From assembly GCF_030684675.1 (NCBI RefSeq), contig NZ_JAUXXZ010000013.1:1-61581 (forward strand): 61,581 nt of DNA. Direction: 5' to 3'. The notes beneath the pieces are model-generated. The model had not been told where the DNA came from, made no database searches, and saw only the letters and a list, made by a program, of their open reading frames with translations. The DNA comes from Daejeonella sp. (GTDB taxonomy: Bacteria > Bacteroidota > Bacteroidia > Sphingobacteriales > Sphingobacteriaceae). Positions 43,916 through 53,277 of this stretch are shown here, piece after piece. The position numbers and the translations under genes were made by a program. Within the stretch, counting starts at the first letter, position 1. Every line of letters begins with the position of its first letter.

Positions 43916-44461
43916 ATGAAAAATTTATTAAAAATAGGAGTTGTTGCACTTGGAATGTTTCTTGCAGTAGGTACTGCAAATGCTCAGCAAAAATTTGGTC
44001 ACATCAATTCTGCTGATCTATTGCAATCAATGCCTGAAATGAAAACAGCTGATGCAACTTTCCAGACCTTTGCAAAGGCAAAACAAACATCTCTTGAATT
44101 GATGGGCGCAGAACGTCAGAAATTAGTTACTTCTTACGAAGAAAAATATAAAACACTTAGCGAGGCTAACAGAGCTACTTTAGAGAAAGAATTAACCACA
44201 CTTGGAGCAAGTATCCAGGATCTTGAGAAACGTATTACAGATGCTCAGGAAAAGGCTCAGGAAGAGCTAACTGCCAAGCGTACCGAAATCTATCAGCCTG
44301 TATTTAAAAAGGCAGAAGATGCAGTTAAAGCAGTAGCTAAAGAAAAAGGCTTTGCTTATGTTTTCGATGTTTCTCAACCGGGTGTAGTTTATTTTGATGG
44401 AGGAACTGATCTGATCAATGATGTGAAAACTAAATTAGGTATCACAACTGCAGCTAAATAA
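43916..44461 (+). CDS. OmpH/Skp-family periplasmic chaperone 2
   Basis: This is the second OmpH paralogue, 181 residues, with a signal peptide (about 1-23, ending NAQQ), KFGHINSADLLQSMPEM, a central coiled-coil rich in Glu/Lys/Ala, and FAYVFDVSQPGVVYFDGG near the end. Tandem ompH genes behind bamA are usual in Bacteroidota. A strong terminator ends the unit 24 bp after the stop. Confidence 0.93.
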   Translation: MKNLLKIGVVALGMFLAVGTANAQQKFGHINSADLLQSMPEMKTADATFQTFAKAKQTSLELMGAERQKLVTSYEEKYKTLSEANRATLEKELTTLGASIQDLEKRITDAQEKAQEELTAKRTEIYQPVFKKAEDAVKAVAKEKGFAYVFDVSQPGVVYFDGGTDLINDVKTKLGITTAAK

Positions 44462-44485
44462 GGATTTAATTTAAAATGAAATCTA

Positions 44486-44515
44486 ATGCGAAGCTAAATG
44501 CTTCGCATTTTTTTT
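44486..44515 (+). terminator. terminator after the bamA-ompH unit
   Basis: ATGCGAAGC (44486-44494) pairs perfectly with GCTTCGCAT (44500-44508) around a 5-base loop, followed by an eight-T run. Confidence 0.88.
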
Positions 44516-44553
44516 GTTCAAACAATTCAACACAACTGCTCGAAATATTATTC

Positions 44554-44561
44554 TATTTTTG
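44554..44561 (+). promoter_or_regulatory. murI -7 box
   Basis: TATTTTTG ending 4 bases before the murI ATG; another nearly leaderless arrangement, just behind the preceding terminator. Confidence 0.42.
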
Positions 44562-44565
44562 AAAT

Positions 44566-45372
44566 ATGAGTTCAGCACTTCCCATTGGAATTTTCGATTC
44601 CGGAATCGGAGGCCTTACGGTTGCAAATGCTATCCGAAAAATTTTACCAAATGAACAGATCATCTATTTTGGTGATACCGCTCATATGCCATACGGTGAT
44701 AAATCACCCGAAGCAATTAAATTCTACAGCCTGAAGATTGCTAAGTTCCTGCTGGATAAAAATTGTAAACTCATTCTTATTGCCTGCAATACAGCATCAG
44801 CTCATGCCTATCATGAACTTGTGCATTTTCTTGGCGACAGAGTGCCTATCATCAATGTGATTGATCCGGTGGTAAATGCGATGCTTAGTAAGGGGAAGTA
44901 TAAAAAAATAGGGGTAATTGCTACGAAATCAACTATACGCTCTGATATTTATGCTAAAAAATTTAAGATAATAGATCCCAATATTGAGGTTTCTTCACTG
45001 GCAACTCCTTTGCTGGCACCTATGATCGAGGAGGGTTTTTTTAATAATAATATCAGTAAAACAGTGATCAATTCATACCTGACCTCTCCAAAACTCAAGA
45101 AAATTGATAGCCTGATACTTGCCTGTACACATTACCCCTTGATAAAGCCCGAAATATCTTCATTTTACGGCGGTAAGGTTGATATTATCAATACTGCAGA
45201 AATAGTTGCCGAAGACCTTAAAGAACGTCTGACAAAGCTTGATTTACTAAATGATGGTCCTGCAAAACGCCATCAGTTTTTTGTTTCAGATTATACCCCT
45301 TCTTTCGCAAAAAGTACCCGTTTATTTTTTGGAGAGAAGATTCATCTTTCTTATAAACCTATCTGGGATTAA
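44566..45372 (+). CDS. murI: glutamate racemase
   Basis: The 268-residue enzyme makes D-glutamate for peptidoglycan. IFDSGIGGLTV (9-19), the first catalytic cysteine C74 in ACNTASAH and the second C187 in ACTHYPL are present. It has its own promoter-like box after the terminator and is followed 79 bp later by nuoH. Confidence 0.95.
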   Translation: MSSALPIGIFDSGIGGLTVANAIRKILPNEQIIYFGDTAHMPYGDKSPEAIKFYSLKIAKFLLDKNCKLILIACNTASAHAYHELVHFLGDRVPIINVIDPVVNAMLSKGKYKKIGVIATKSTIRSDIYAKKFKIIDPNIEVSSLATPLLAPMIEEGFFNNNISKTVINSYLTSPKLKKIDSLILACTHYPLIKPEISSFYGGKVDIINTAEIVAEDLKERLTKLDLLNDGPAKRHQFFVSDYTPSFAKSTRLFFGEKIHLSYKPIWD

Positions 45373-45424
45373 ATTAAATTCTTTATAATAGATAGATTTA
45401 GTCTGCATTTATAAGCATAATACT

Positions 45425-45432
45425 TAAGTTTG
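45425..45432 (+). promoter_or_regulatory. nuoH -7 box
   Basis: TAAGTTTG, 19 bases before the TTG start of nuoH. It supports an independent promoter for the nuoH-N unit. No -33 TTG was found. Confidence 0.38.
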
Positions 45433-45451
45433 CGTACATAAGCCCGGTAAA

Positions 45452-46525
45452 TTGACTTTCTATCTGACATATGTACTAGTTGCTACGGCATTATTTGCAT
45501 TTACAGCCCTGTTTACTCTGTTTGCTTTATATTCTGAACGAAAAATTTCTGCATTCATTCAGGATCGCATCGGGCCAATGGAGGTTGGCAAATATGGGAC
45601 CCTCCAGGCATTTGCCGACATCATAAAGATGCTTCAAAAGGAATTTATTATTCCGACAGCCGCTGATAAAATTCTATTTATACTCGCTCCTATAGTTATT
45701 TTCGTTTCAGTTTACCTTGGTTTTGGAGCATTGCCCTGGGCACCGGGAATTATTCCTTCCTCACTTAATTTGGGCCTTTTTTACATTTTTGCGATACTTT
45801 CAATAGAAACTCTTGGAATATTAATGGCAGGCTGGGGTTCAAATAATAAATATGCCCTTTTAGGTTCCATGCGCTCTGTGGCTCAGATGATTTCTTATGA
45901 GATTCCTGCTGGTGTCGCATTGATTTCTGCTGTTATGATCGCACAAAGTCTGAATCTCCAGGAAATCAGTGTCAAGCAGGGGATTCTAACTACAGAGCAT
46001 GTTTATTTTCTTGGAATCTGGGAAGTGAAGTCTATTGGCGGTTTCCTTGCCTGGAATATTTTTCAGGCACCACATCTGATCCTTGCTTATATTATTTATT
46101 TTATTGCTTCACTGGCTGAATGCAATCGTGCTCCATTTGATATTCCGGAGGCCGAATCAGAGCTTGTTGGAGGTTTCCATGTTGAATATTCAGGATTGAG
46201 GTTTGCTTTCATTTTTCTTGCCGAATATTCGATGATGTTTCTTGTCGGCATGATCGGTGTAGTCTTGTTTCTTGGCGGATGGAATACTCCTCTGCCTAAT
46301 ATTGGTACTGCTAAATTGGCAATATGGACCAGCGGGATAGGATGGGGGATCTTCTGGATTCTGATCAAGACCCTGGCAGTTGTTGCAGTACAGATCTGGA
46401 TAAGGTGGACCCTTCCAAGACTAAGGGTTGATCAGCTTATGAGCTTTTGCTGGAAGGTTTTAACTCCTTTGGCATTTTTATGTATGCTAATCTCAGGCTT
46501 GTGGAGGCTGGGTGTGATGCAATAA
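45452..46525 (+). CDS. nuoH: NADH-quinone oxidoreductase subunit H
   Basis: The 357-residue membrane subunit has SERKISAFIQDRIGPMEVG (28-46), AECNRAPFDIPEAESELVGG and about eight or nine helices, all typical of NuoH, which forms the quinone site with NuoB/D and I. The start is TTG: the frame has a stop nine codons upstream and no ATG before the first helix. It is the first gene of the H-N cluster; nuoA-G are not upstream. Confidence 0.95.
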   Translation: MTFYLTYVLVATALFAFTALFTLFALYSERKISAFIQDRIGPMEVGKYGTLQAFADIIKMLQKEFIIPTAADKILFILAPIVIFVSVYLGFGALPWAPGIIPSSLNLGLFYIFAILSIETLGILMAGWGSNNKYALLGSMRSVAQMISYEIPAGVALISAVMIAQSLNLQEISVKQGILTTEHVYFLGIWEVKSIGGFLAWNIFQAPHLILAYIIYFIASLAECNRAPFDIPEAESELVGGFHVEYSGLRFAFIFLAEYSMMFLVGMIGVVLFLGGWNTPLPNIGTAKLAIWTSGIGWGIFWILIKTLAVVAVQIWIRWTLPRLRVDQLMSFCWKVLTPLAFLCMLISGLWRLGVMQ

Positions 46526-46566
46526 TATGATTTTTAGAAGAAAATGCAGATATATCCTGTCATAAG

Positions 46567-47151
46567 ATGATTAAAAAGGTATTACATGCTTTCAAAACTG
46601 TATTTAAAGGTTTAGGCCTGACCATGGGTCATTTCTTTGCAGCAAGAGAGAGTAGGAAAGTACTTTCTATTACGGATAAGGATTATTTTGCTCAAACCAG
46701 TGGCATGACAACCATCCAATACCCTCATCAGAAACTACCTGTACCCGAGTTGGGAAGGTACCAGCTGGATGTGGAAATGGATGATTGTATTGTTTGTGAT
46801 CTATGTGCCAAGATCTGTCCGGTTGATTGTATTGAGATTGAAAGTATAAAAGCAACTGAGGCTATTGGAAAAACTTCAGATGGTACAACTAAGCGTCTCT
46901 ATGCCGCAAAGTTTGATATCGATATGGCAAAATGCATGTATTGTGGTTTGTGTACCGTAGTTTGCCCTACTGAGTGCATTGTCATGACAGATACTTACGA
47001 CAGAAGTATGCCTGATTTGAAAGAAATGATCTATAAATTTTCGGACATGAAGCCGGAAGAAGCTGAAGAAAAGCGGGCAGCCCTGGAAAAGCTTAACGCA
47101 GAACGATTGGCTGCAAAAGAAGCTGCAATGCAACAGAAAACTCAAAATTGA
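46567..47151 (+). CDS. nuoI: NADH-quinone oxidoreductase subunit I
   Basis: The 194-residue peripheral subunit has two 4Fe-4S ferredoxin motifs, CIVCDLCAKICPVDC and CMYCGLCTVVCPTEC. They carry electrons toward the quinone site. The charged C-terminal helix is longer than in E. coli NuoI (180 residues). It lies 41 bp after nuoH. Confidence 0.95.
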   Translation: MIKKVLHAFKTVFKGLGLTMGHFFAARESRKVLSITDKDYFAQTSGMTTIQYPHQKLPVPELGRYQLDVEMDDCIVCDLCAKICPVDCIEIESIKATEAIGKTSDGTTKRLYAAKFDIDMAKCMYCGLCTVVCPTECIVMTDTYDRSMPDLKEMIYKFSDMKPEEAEEKRAALEKLNAERLAAKEAAMQQKTQN

Positions 47152-47153
47152 TT

Positions 47154-47687
47154 ATGGGACAGGAACAGATTATATTTTACTTCTTTGCTGCTTCGGTACT
47201 CATTTCTGCGCTATGTGTGGTAGTTATGAAGAATCTGGTCAGAAGTATTTTTCTGTTTTTTGTAACTCTATTTTCACTTGCGGCTCTTTATTTATTTGCA
47301 CTGGCTGATTTTATTGCATTGGCTCAGGTAGTTATTTATGCCGGGGGAGTACTGGTACTTATGCTTTTTGCCTTCATGTTATCCAACAGGGAATTGCTCA
47401 ATAGTCTCAAACCAACAGCTTCAGGCTTTAAGATTAATCATTTTGCCGGAATTTTAATCAGTCTTTTATTCCTTTTTATATTGTTTACTGTTATAATTAA
47501 AATTGATTTCAATCAATTAGACTGGATGCAGGAAAGGGTGCCAATCAATGCAAGTGATAACACAACGCATCAGATAGGTATCCATACAATGACAACTTAT
47601 CTGCTTCCTTTTGAAATACTTTCGGTATTTCTGATGATGGCATTGATTGGTGCAGCACATCTGGCCAGAAGGGGGAATAAGGCATGA
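47154..47687 (+). CDS. nuoJ: NADH-quinone oxidoreductase subunit J
   Basis: From the ATG at 47154 the product has 177 residues with five membrane helices, including ADFIALAQVVIYAGGVLVL, the conserved third helix with its pi-bulge. A TTG six bases upstream overlaps the nuoI stop and is less likely. It ends in an ATGA overlap with nuoK. Confidence 0.94.
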   Translation: MGQEQIIFYFFAASVLISALCVVVMKNLVRSIFLFFVTLFSLAALYLFALADFIALAQVVIYAGGVLVLMLFAFMLSNRELLNSLKPTASGFKINHFAGILISLLFLFILFTVIIKIDFNQLDWMQERVPINASDNTTHQIGIHTMTTYLLPFEILSVFLMMALIGAAHLARRGNKA

Positions 47688-47989
47688 TTCCAATTTCTCA
47701 CTTTATGCTAATTAGTGCAGGCCTTTTTTGTATCGGACTTTACGCAGTATTAACCAGGAGAAATGCAATTCAGGTTCTGATTGGTATCGAGTTTATGATC
47801 AATGCTGCAGTTTTGAATTTTGTCGCTTTTGGGAGGTATGATAAAATATCAGGTGGAGGTCAGATGTTTGCTTTATTTGCAATTGTTCTTGCAGCAGCAG
47901 GAGTTGCAGTTGCCCTTGCGATCATTTTAAATGTGTATAAATATTTCAAGTCGATAAACCCGACTAAAACCGATACATTGAGGGATTAA
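47684..47989 (+). CDS. nuoK: NADH-quinone oxidoreductase subunit K
   Basis: The 101-residue protein has three membrane helices with the conserved glutamate of GIEFMINAAVLNFVAF and a second, less conserved position in the third helix. It forms part of the antiporter-like channel. Overlaps nuoJ by four bases and nuoL by one (TAATG). Confidence 0.94.
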   Translation: MIPISHFMLISAGLFCIGLYAVLTRRNAIQVLIGIEFMINAAVLNFVAFGRYDKISGGGQMFALFAIVLAAAGVAVALAIILNVYKYFKSINPTKTDTLRD

Positions 47990-50028
47990 TGGAAGGACTA
48001 AACTTTACAGAAAATAGAAGTTTGATTGCACTTTTGGCTGCGATATTGCCCTTGTTTTCTTTTGTTTTTATTCTTGCTTCGAAAAAGGGTGGGGGTGCCA
48101 ACTTCGCATTGTCAACTATTTCACTGTCTTTCCTTTTGTCAATTTATCTGTTCTCACAGGTCTGGAATGCAGAGCCTGAGCATAAGCAATTGTCCTGGTT
48201 TCTGATTGGTAAAGTTCAGTTTTATGCAGGGATACTTTTGAATAATCTTAGCGTTTTGATGATGGTTCTGGTCTCCGGAATCTCAGTTTTGGTTCATATT
48301 TATTCACGTGAGTATATGAAGAGCGATCTCAATATTCACAGGTATTGGGCCTATTTGGGATTGTTTTGCTTCTCCATGCTTGGCCTGGTGATTTCAGACA
48401 GTTTATTATTGATCTATCTTTTCTGGGAACTGGTTGGTTTTTCATCCTATCTCCTGATTGGTTTCTGGTTTAGCAAACATGCAGCATCACAGGCTGCTAA
48501 GAAGGCATTTGTCATAAACAGAATTGGTGATTTGGGTTTTCTGACTGGAATAATGATCATTTACACCCAGTTTCAGACACTTGATTTGGCCAGACTTTTT
48601 GGAGATGGGGGTCTGATAAGTACTTCTTCAGTTGAAAATGGTTTATGGATAAGCGGATCTCAACAAATGCCGGTAATCTGGCTAAGTATAGCGGGATTCG
48701 CTTTTTTCCTGGGGGCGATGGCTAAATCTGCACAATTCCCATTACATACCTGGCTTCCCGATGCGATGGAGGGGCCTACTTCAGTTTCGTCGCTGATACA
48801 TGCCGCTACAATGGTTGCTGCCGGAGTTTTCCTGATCGCCAGGATCTATCCTGTTTTTGATCCGCTGGTATTGGATGTAATGGTTTGGATTGGTGCCTTT
48901 ACGGCCTTTATGGCTGCAACAATTGCTTTAACCCAAAATGATATTAAACGGATATTGGCCTATTCCACAATTTCGCAATTAGGCTTTATGGTTATGGCTC
49001 TCGGAATCGGGGCTTATTCTGAAAGCATTTTTCATTTAACTACACATGCGTTCTTTAAATGTTTATTGTTTCTTGCCGCAGGGTCTGTGATTCATCAGAT
49101 CCACCATTATTGTGAAAAAAATAGTCATGATTTCGATTATCAGGATATCCGCCTGATGGGCGGTTTGAGGAAAAGAATGCCATTTGCATTTTTGGGGATG
49201 TGTCTTGCTTCAGCGGCTCTGGTTGGATTACCCTTGACTTCAGGTTTTCTGTCAAAAGATTCTATATTAATCAGAGCTTTTGAATGGGCGGCTACACGTG
49301 AAGGGGTAGTTGTGATCCTTCCCTGGCTAATGGTATTAACATCCTGGTTAACTGCTTTTTACATTTTCAGATTGGTTTTTAAAGTCTTTTTTGGAGAATC
49401 CAGAGAGATTAAAGAGGATAAACTTGGCCACCTAAATGATTCGCCGGTTCAGATGACGTATGTTTTACTCATACTTTCATTTTTTTGCACTTTTATTGTC
49501 TTTGCTTTTAATCCTGCCTCTTTCGAGTCGTCCTGGCTTTGGAAAGGCTTCCAGGTATCAGTGATTGAAGAGATCAGTATTTTTCACTGGATGGTTCCTT
49601 TGATATTGAATTTTGGATCTTTCGTATTGATCTTTATCACCTACAAAATCTATGTTCTTGATAAAGGACTCCAATCAATCGAAGGAACCTGGTTTTATCG
49701 CATTTCAAACCGGGAATGGTATTTTAATGAGATTTATAATTTTATGTTCATCAGATCTGTTGAAAGGATTTCCCTGCTCACTTATAGATTTGACCGTACT
49801 GTAATTGATGGTTTGGTTATCAGTATGGCAACATTAACAACAACAATATCTTTTATTATCGACTGGTTTGACAGAAAAATCATTGACGGTTTGGTCAATG
49901 CTACCGGCTCATTTTCAAAATACATTGGTCGGTTTTTCAGAAATTTTCAATCGGGCAGATTACAGCATTATCTTACGACAATGTTGCTTGCTGTGCTCTC
50001 ATTTTTTATTTTAAGCTATCTGATATGA
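47989..50028 (+). CDS. nuoL: NADH-quinone oxidoreductase subunit L
   Basis: The 679-residue antiporter-like subunit has the proton-channel region LLIYLFWELVGFSSYLLIG with its key glutamate, and the lysine region MAKSAQFPLHTWLPDAMEGPT. The long C-terminal lateral helix leads to FDRTVIDGLV, followed by FDRKIIDGLV as a short internal duplication. It is the distal proton pump of complex I. Confidence 0.95.
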   Translation: MEGLNFTENRSLIALLAAILPLFSFVFILASKKGGGANFALSTISLSFLLSIYLFSQVWNAEPEHKQLSWFLIGKVQFYAGILLNNLSVLMMVLVSGISVLVHIYSREYMKSDLNIHRYWAYLGLFCFSMLGLVISDSLLLIYLFWELVGFSSYLLIGFWFSKHAASQAAKKAFVINRIGDLGFLTGIMIIYTQFQTLDLARLFGDGGLISTSSVENGLWISGSQQMPVIWLSIAGFAFFLGAMAKSAQFPLHTWLPDAMEGPTSVSSLIHAATMVAAGVFLIARIYPVFDPLVLDVMVWIGAFTAFMAATIALTQNDIKRILAYSTISQLGFMVMALGIGAYSESIFHLTTHAFFKCLLFLAAGSVIHQIHHYCEKNSHDFDYQDIRLMGGLRKRMPFAFLGMCLASAALVGLPLTSGFLSKDSILIRAFEWAATREGVVVILPWLMVLTSWLTAFYIFRLVFKVFFGESREIKEDKLGHLNDSPVQMTYVLLILSFFCTFIVFAFNPASFESSWLWKGFQVSVIEEISIFHWMVPLILNFGSFVLIFITYKIYVLDKGLQSIEGTWFYRISNREWYFNEIYNFMFIRSVERISLLTYRFDRTVIDGLVISMATLTTTISFIIDWFDRKIIDGLVNATGSFSKYIGRFFRNFQSGRLQHYLTTMLLAVLSFFILSYLI

Positions 50029-50077
50029 GATTAATTCAATTATTCATCTCCGCAAAAGGGCTAAGGGGAGGGTCAAT

Positions 50078-51673
50078 ATGAACCTGCTTTCAATACTCAT
50101 ATTCCTGCCAATTGCAGCAGCCTTGCTGATTCTGGTCCTTCCATCAGGCTTTCAGCAGAGGTTTAAGTACATTAGTCTTGGCGTCAGTATGATCCAATTT
50201 GTATTAAGTGTCTTTATCTATACCCACTTCAACAACACTGCAGCAGGAATAAACAGGGAAGAACAGTTTCAACTTATTGAAAAATTACCCTGGATCCGTC
50301 TCGACCTTGGAAGTATCGGCAAACTGGAGATCGATTATTTCTTAGGTATTGATGGTTTATCTATGCCATTTTTAATGCTGAGTGCCCTGGTCATGTTTGT
50401 AGCCTCCCTGGCATCCTGGGAAATTAAAACGAATCTAAAAGCATATTTCTCCTTGTTCCTATTGCTGAACACGGCAGTAATGGGAGTTTTTTGTGCCCTC
50501 GACTTTTTCCTTTTTTATATTTTTTATGAATTGATGCTCTTACCTCTTTATTTCCTGATTGGGATGTGGGGTGGTGCCAGGAGAGAATATGCAGCCATTA
50601 AATTCTTCCTTTATACACTTTTCGGTTCGGTATTTATGCTGCTTGTAATTATTGGATTGTACTTCTCTGTATTGAATCCTGCTACCGGCAACCATACTTT
50701 TAACATGGTGCTGATGATGGATCCGGGGAATTACATCAATGGTTCAGTATTTTCAGCAATGGCAGGGCAAAGCATTTTGGGTATATCTGCCAGATTACTT
50801 GCTTTTATCGTGCTTTTTATTGCTTTTGCGATCAAGGTTCCTATCGTTCCGCTTCATACCTGGTTACCTGATGCCCATGTGGAGGCTCCAACCCCTGTTT
50901 CAATTATTCTGGCTGGTCTGCTGCTGAAAGTAGGGGGTTACGGTATCCTCAGGATATGCTTTAGTATCTTTCCTGATGCCGCCATTCAATCGGCCTGGTG
51001 GATTGGCCTGATCGGACTTATTTCAATCATTTATGGAGCCATGAATGCATTGGCTCAAACTGATTTAAAGCGACTGATTGCCTATTCTTCTATTTCACAT
51101 ATGGGTTTTGTTCTGCTTGGTATTGCTTCGGTAACAACCGAAGGACTAAGTGGTGCGATGCTTCAGATGATTAGCCATGGTGCGCTGTCGGCTATGCTTT
51201 TCTTTCTCGTAGGAATGATTTACAACCGGGTTCATGACCGTGAAATTTCTAATTTCAGAGGTTTAGCAGAATTGATGCCTCAATTTACATTTTTTGTGAT
51301 GATTGCTTTCTTTGCTTCTCTTGGTTTGCCGGGATTCTCTGCATTCATGGCCGAAGCTTTCAGCCTGATTGGTGCTTTTACATCAGAGGATGTAAATGGT
51401 CTTTTACCAAGATGGATGGCAATAGGAGCTTCAGTCGGGATTTTACTCAGTGCTGCCTATTTCCTTTGGACATTGCAGCGGATGTTCTTCGGTCAGGTCC
51501 GTTTGAAGGGGGGAGATACCTGGAAAGATCAGCTTGTAGATGTTAATACAAGAGAAAAATTTGCATTGGTACCCCTGGCAGTGCTTGCTCTGCTTTTGGG
51601 GATATTTCCATCCCTTCTATTTGATAAAATGAATGCTTCAGTTCTGGCATTAGTTCAGTTAATTACCGGATAA
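50078..51673 (+). CDS. nuoM: NADH-quinone oxidoreductase subunit M
   Basis: The 531-residue antiporter-like subunit has FYIFYELMLLPLYFLIG with the channel glutamate and KVPIVPLHTWLPDAHVEAPT with the lysine. The 49-bp gap before it holds an unusual purine run (aaggggagggtc) ending 4 bases before the ATG, one of the few Shine-Dalgarno-like sites in the window. Stop overlaps nuoN (TAATG). Confidence 0.95.
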   Translation: MNLLSILIFLPIAAALLILVLPSGFQQRFKYISLGVSMIQFVLSVFIYTHFNNTAAGINREEQFQLIEKLPWIRLDLGSIGKLEIDYFLGIDGLSMPFLMLSALVMFVASLASWEIKTNLKAYFSLFLLLNTAVMGVFCALDFFLFYIFYELMLLPLYFLIGMWGGARREYAAIKFFLYTLFGSVFMLLVIIGLYFSVLNPATGNHTFNMVLMMDPGNYINGSVFSAMAGQSILGISARLLAFIVLFIAFAIKVPIVPLHTWLPDAHVEAPTPVSIILAGLLLKVGGYGILRICFSIFPDAAIQSAWWIGLIGLISIIYGAMNALAQTDLKRLIAYSSISHMGFVLLGIASVTTEGLSGAMLQMISHGALSAMLFFLVGMIYNRVHDREISNFRGLAELMPQFTFFVMIAFFASLGLPGFSAFMAEAFSLIGAFTSEDVNGLLPRWMAIGASVGILLSAAYFLWTLQRMFFGQVRLKGGDTWKDQLVDVNTREKFALVPLAVLALLLGIFPSLLFDKMNASVLALVQLITG

Positions 51674-53172
51674 TGAATGATCTGATTCCATATATTCCAT
51701 CATCCATCAGGGATTCATTAGCAAGTTTGTCTTTTTTTAGCGCCGAGATTAGTTTGATTTTGGGTTTCCTTTTGGTAATTCTTGCTGATCTCTTTTTTAG
51801 CAAACGATATCCCCAGCTAAGTTTTATCCTCGCACTTCTTACTTTATTACTGGTCGCCTATCAAAGCAGCGGATTTCTGAAAATTGACAGCACTCCGATG
51901 TTCGGAGGAATGATCATTATGGATCATTTGTCCATACTATTTAAGCTTCTCTTTTGTCTGGCCAGTATACTGTTTGTTTTATTTATCCGGTTTAACCGGG
52001 CTTTCCAGAATCATGATAAGGGTTTTGGAGATATGTATGCTATTCTGCTTGCTGTTCATCTGGGACTTAATCTGATGGCTATGTCAGCAAATTTGCTGAT
52101 GGTATATCTATCCCTTGAAATGGTATCTCTTGGATCTTATTTGATGGTAGGCTATCTTTCTACGGGGCAGCGGCAAACAGAAGCTGCGATGAAATATGCC
52201 TTGTTTGGTGCTGTTTGTTCAGCCATTATGCTTTATGGAATGTCATTGCTGTATGGATTTACGGGCACACTTTATTTAAACGATCCAGCATTTCTTTCAG
52301 GATTGAATAGCGTTCCTGTAATGGCATCTGGCCTTGCCCTTATCATGGTGTTTATTGGAATAGCATTTAAACTATCACTCGTACCCCTTCATTTCTGGTC
52401 GCCTGATGTTTACGAAGGAGCCCCGACACCGGTCACTGCTTTTTTGTCAACTGCACCAAAAATTGCAGGATTTGCTGTTCTGGTTAAGTTTTTGGAAATA
52501 TTCTATGATCCGGGATCAAAGACATTGAGTTCTTCTATGCTGGATTTGAATTATATCCTTGCATTTCTGGCTATTTTGAGTATGCTGCTCGGGAATTTTG
52601 TAGCTATATGGCAGAATAATGTTAAACGCATGTTAGCTTATTCATCAATTGGTCATACCGGGTTCATGCTGATGGCGCTATTTATTTTTTCAACCAGTGG
52701 ATTTAAAGCGATCATATTCTACATGGCCATTTATGTGATCATGAATATGGCTGCATTTATGATAGTTGATGAAATAGAAGAAAAAACAGGAAAGCAAAAT
52801 ATTGATGAATATAAAGGTTTGGGGAAACAGAATAGCTTACTGATGATCAGTTTGCTGATTATTCTGATATCGCTGACAGGTTTGCCACCAACAGTTGGGT
52901 TTACGGCGAAATTTTTAGTATTCTCTTCGGCTTTGGAGGCTTATAATTTGTCAGGTTCAGCAATTCTGCTGATCATGATCATGATAGCATCGTTAAGCAC
53001 TGTAGTATCACTGTTTTATTATTTCAAGGTTCCTCTGAATGCATTTTTAAGAGAATCGCCTGATCCGGTTAAGCTTTCGATCCGGTCTGCAAAAGTATAT
53101 ATGGGTATATTTCTGGCTTTTCTGCTCCTGCTTTTGATTGTCTTTCCTTCAATGCTTGAGCAACTTATTTAG
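51673..53172 (+). CDS. nuoN: NADH-quinone oxidoreductase subunit N
   Basis: The 499-residue third antiporter-like subunit has LLMVYLSLEMVSLGSYLMVG and FKLSLVPLHFWSPDVYEGAPT with the channel residues, and about fourteen helices. Last gene of the nuoH-N unit; the next gene, 105 bp later, has its own promoter. The unit therefore encodes the membrane arm plus NuoI. Confidence 0.95.
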   Translation: MNDLIPYIPSSIRDSLASLSFFSAEISLILGFLLVILADLFFSKRYPQLSFILALLTLLLVAYQSSGFLKIDSTPMFGGMIIMDHLSILFKLLFCLASILFVLFIRFNRAFQNHDKGFGDMYAILLAVHLGLNLMAMSANLLMVYLSLEMVSLGSYLMVGYLSTGQRQTEAAMKYALFGAVCSAIMLYGMSLLYGFTGTLYLNDPAFLSGLNSVPVMASGLALIMVFIGIAFKLSLVPLHFWSPDVYEGAPTPVTAFLSTAPKIAGFAVLVKFLEIFYDPGSKTLSSSMLDLNYILAFLAILSMLLGNFVAIWQNNVKRMLAYSSIGHTGFMLMALFIFSTSGFKAIIFYMAIYVIMNMAAFMIVDEIEEKTGKQNIDEYKGLGKQNSLLMISLLIILISLTGLPPTVGFTAKFLVFSSALEAYNLSGSAILLIMIMIASLSTVVSLFYYFKVPLNAFLRESPDPVKLSIRSAKVYMGIFLAFLLLLLIVFPSMLEQLI

Positions 53173-53228
53173 TTCAGGTACAATGTTAGTAAATATGGCA
53201 TTTTCCTGAAGATTTAAGAATGATTTCA

Positions 53229-53260
53229 TTGGCTTCTTAGGTATTAAATAGCTACTTTTG
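53229..53260 (+). promoter_or_regulatory. promoter of the purF-type gene
   Basis: TTG (53229-53231), a 21-base spacer and TACTTTTG (53253-53260), 17 bases before the ATG; a good Bacteroidota-type match. Confidence 0.6.
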
Positions 53261-53277
53261 CAATCTCAGAACTTACT

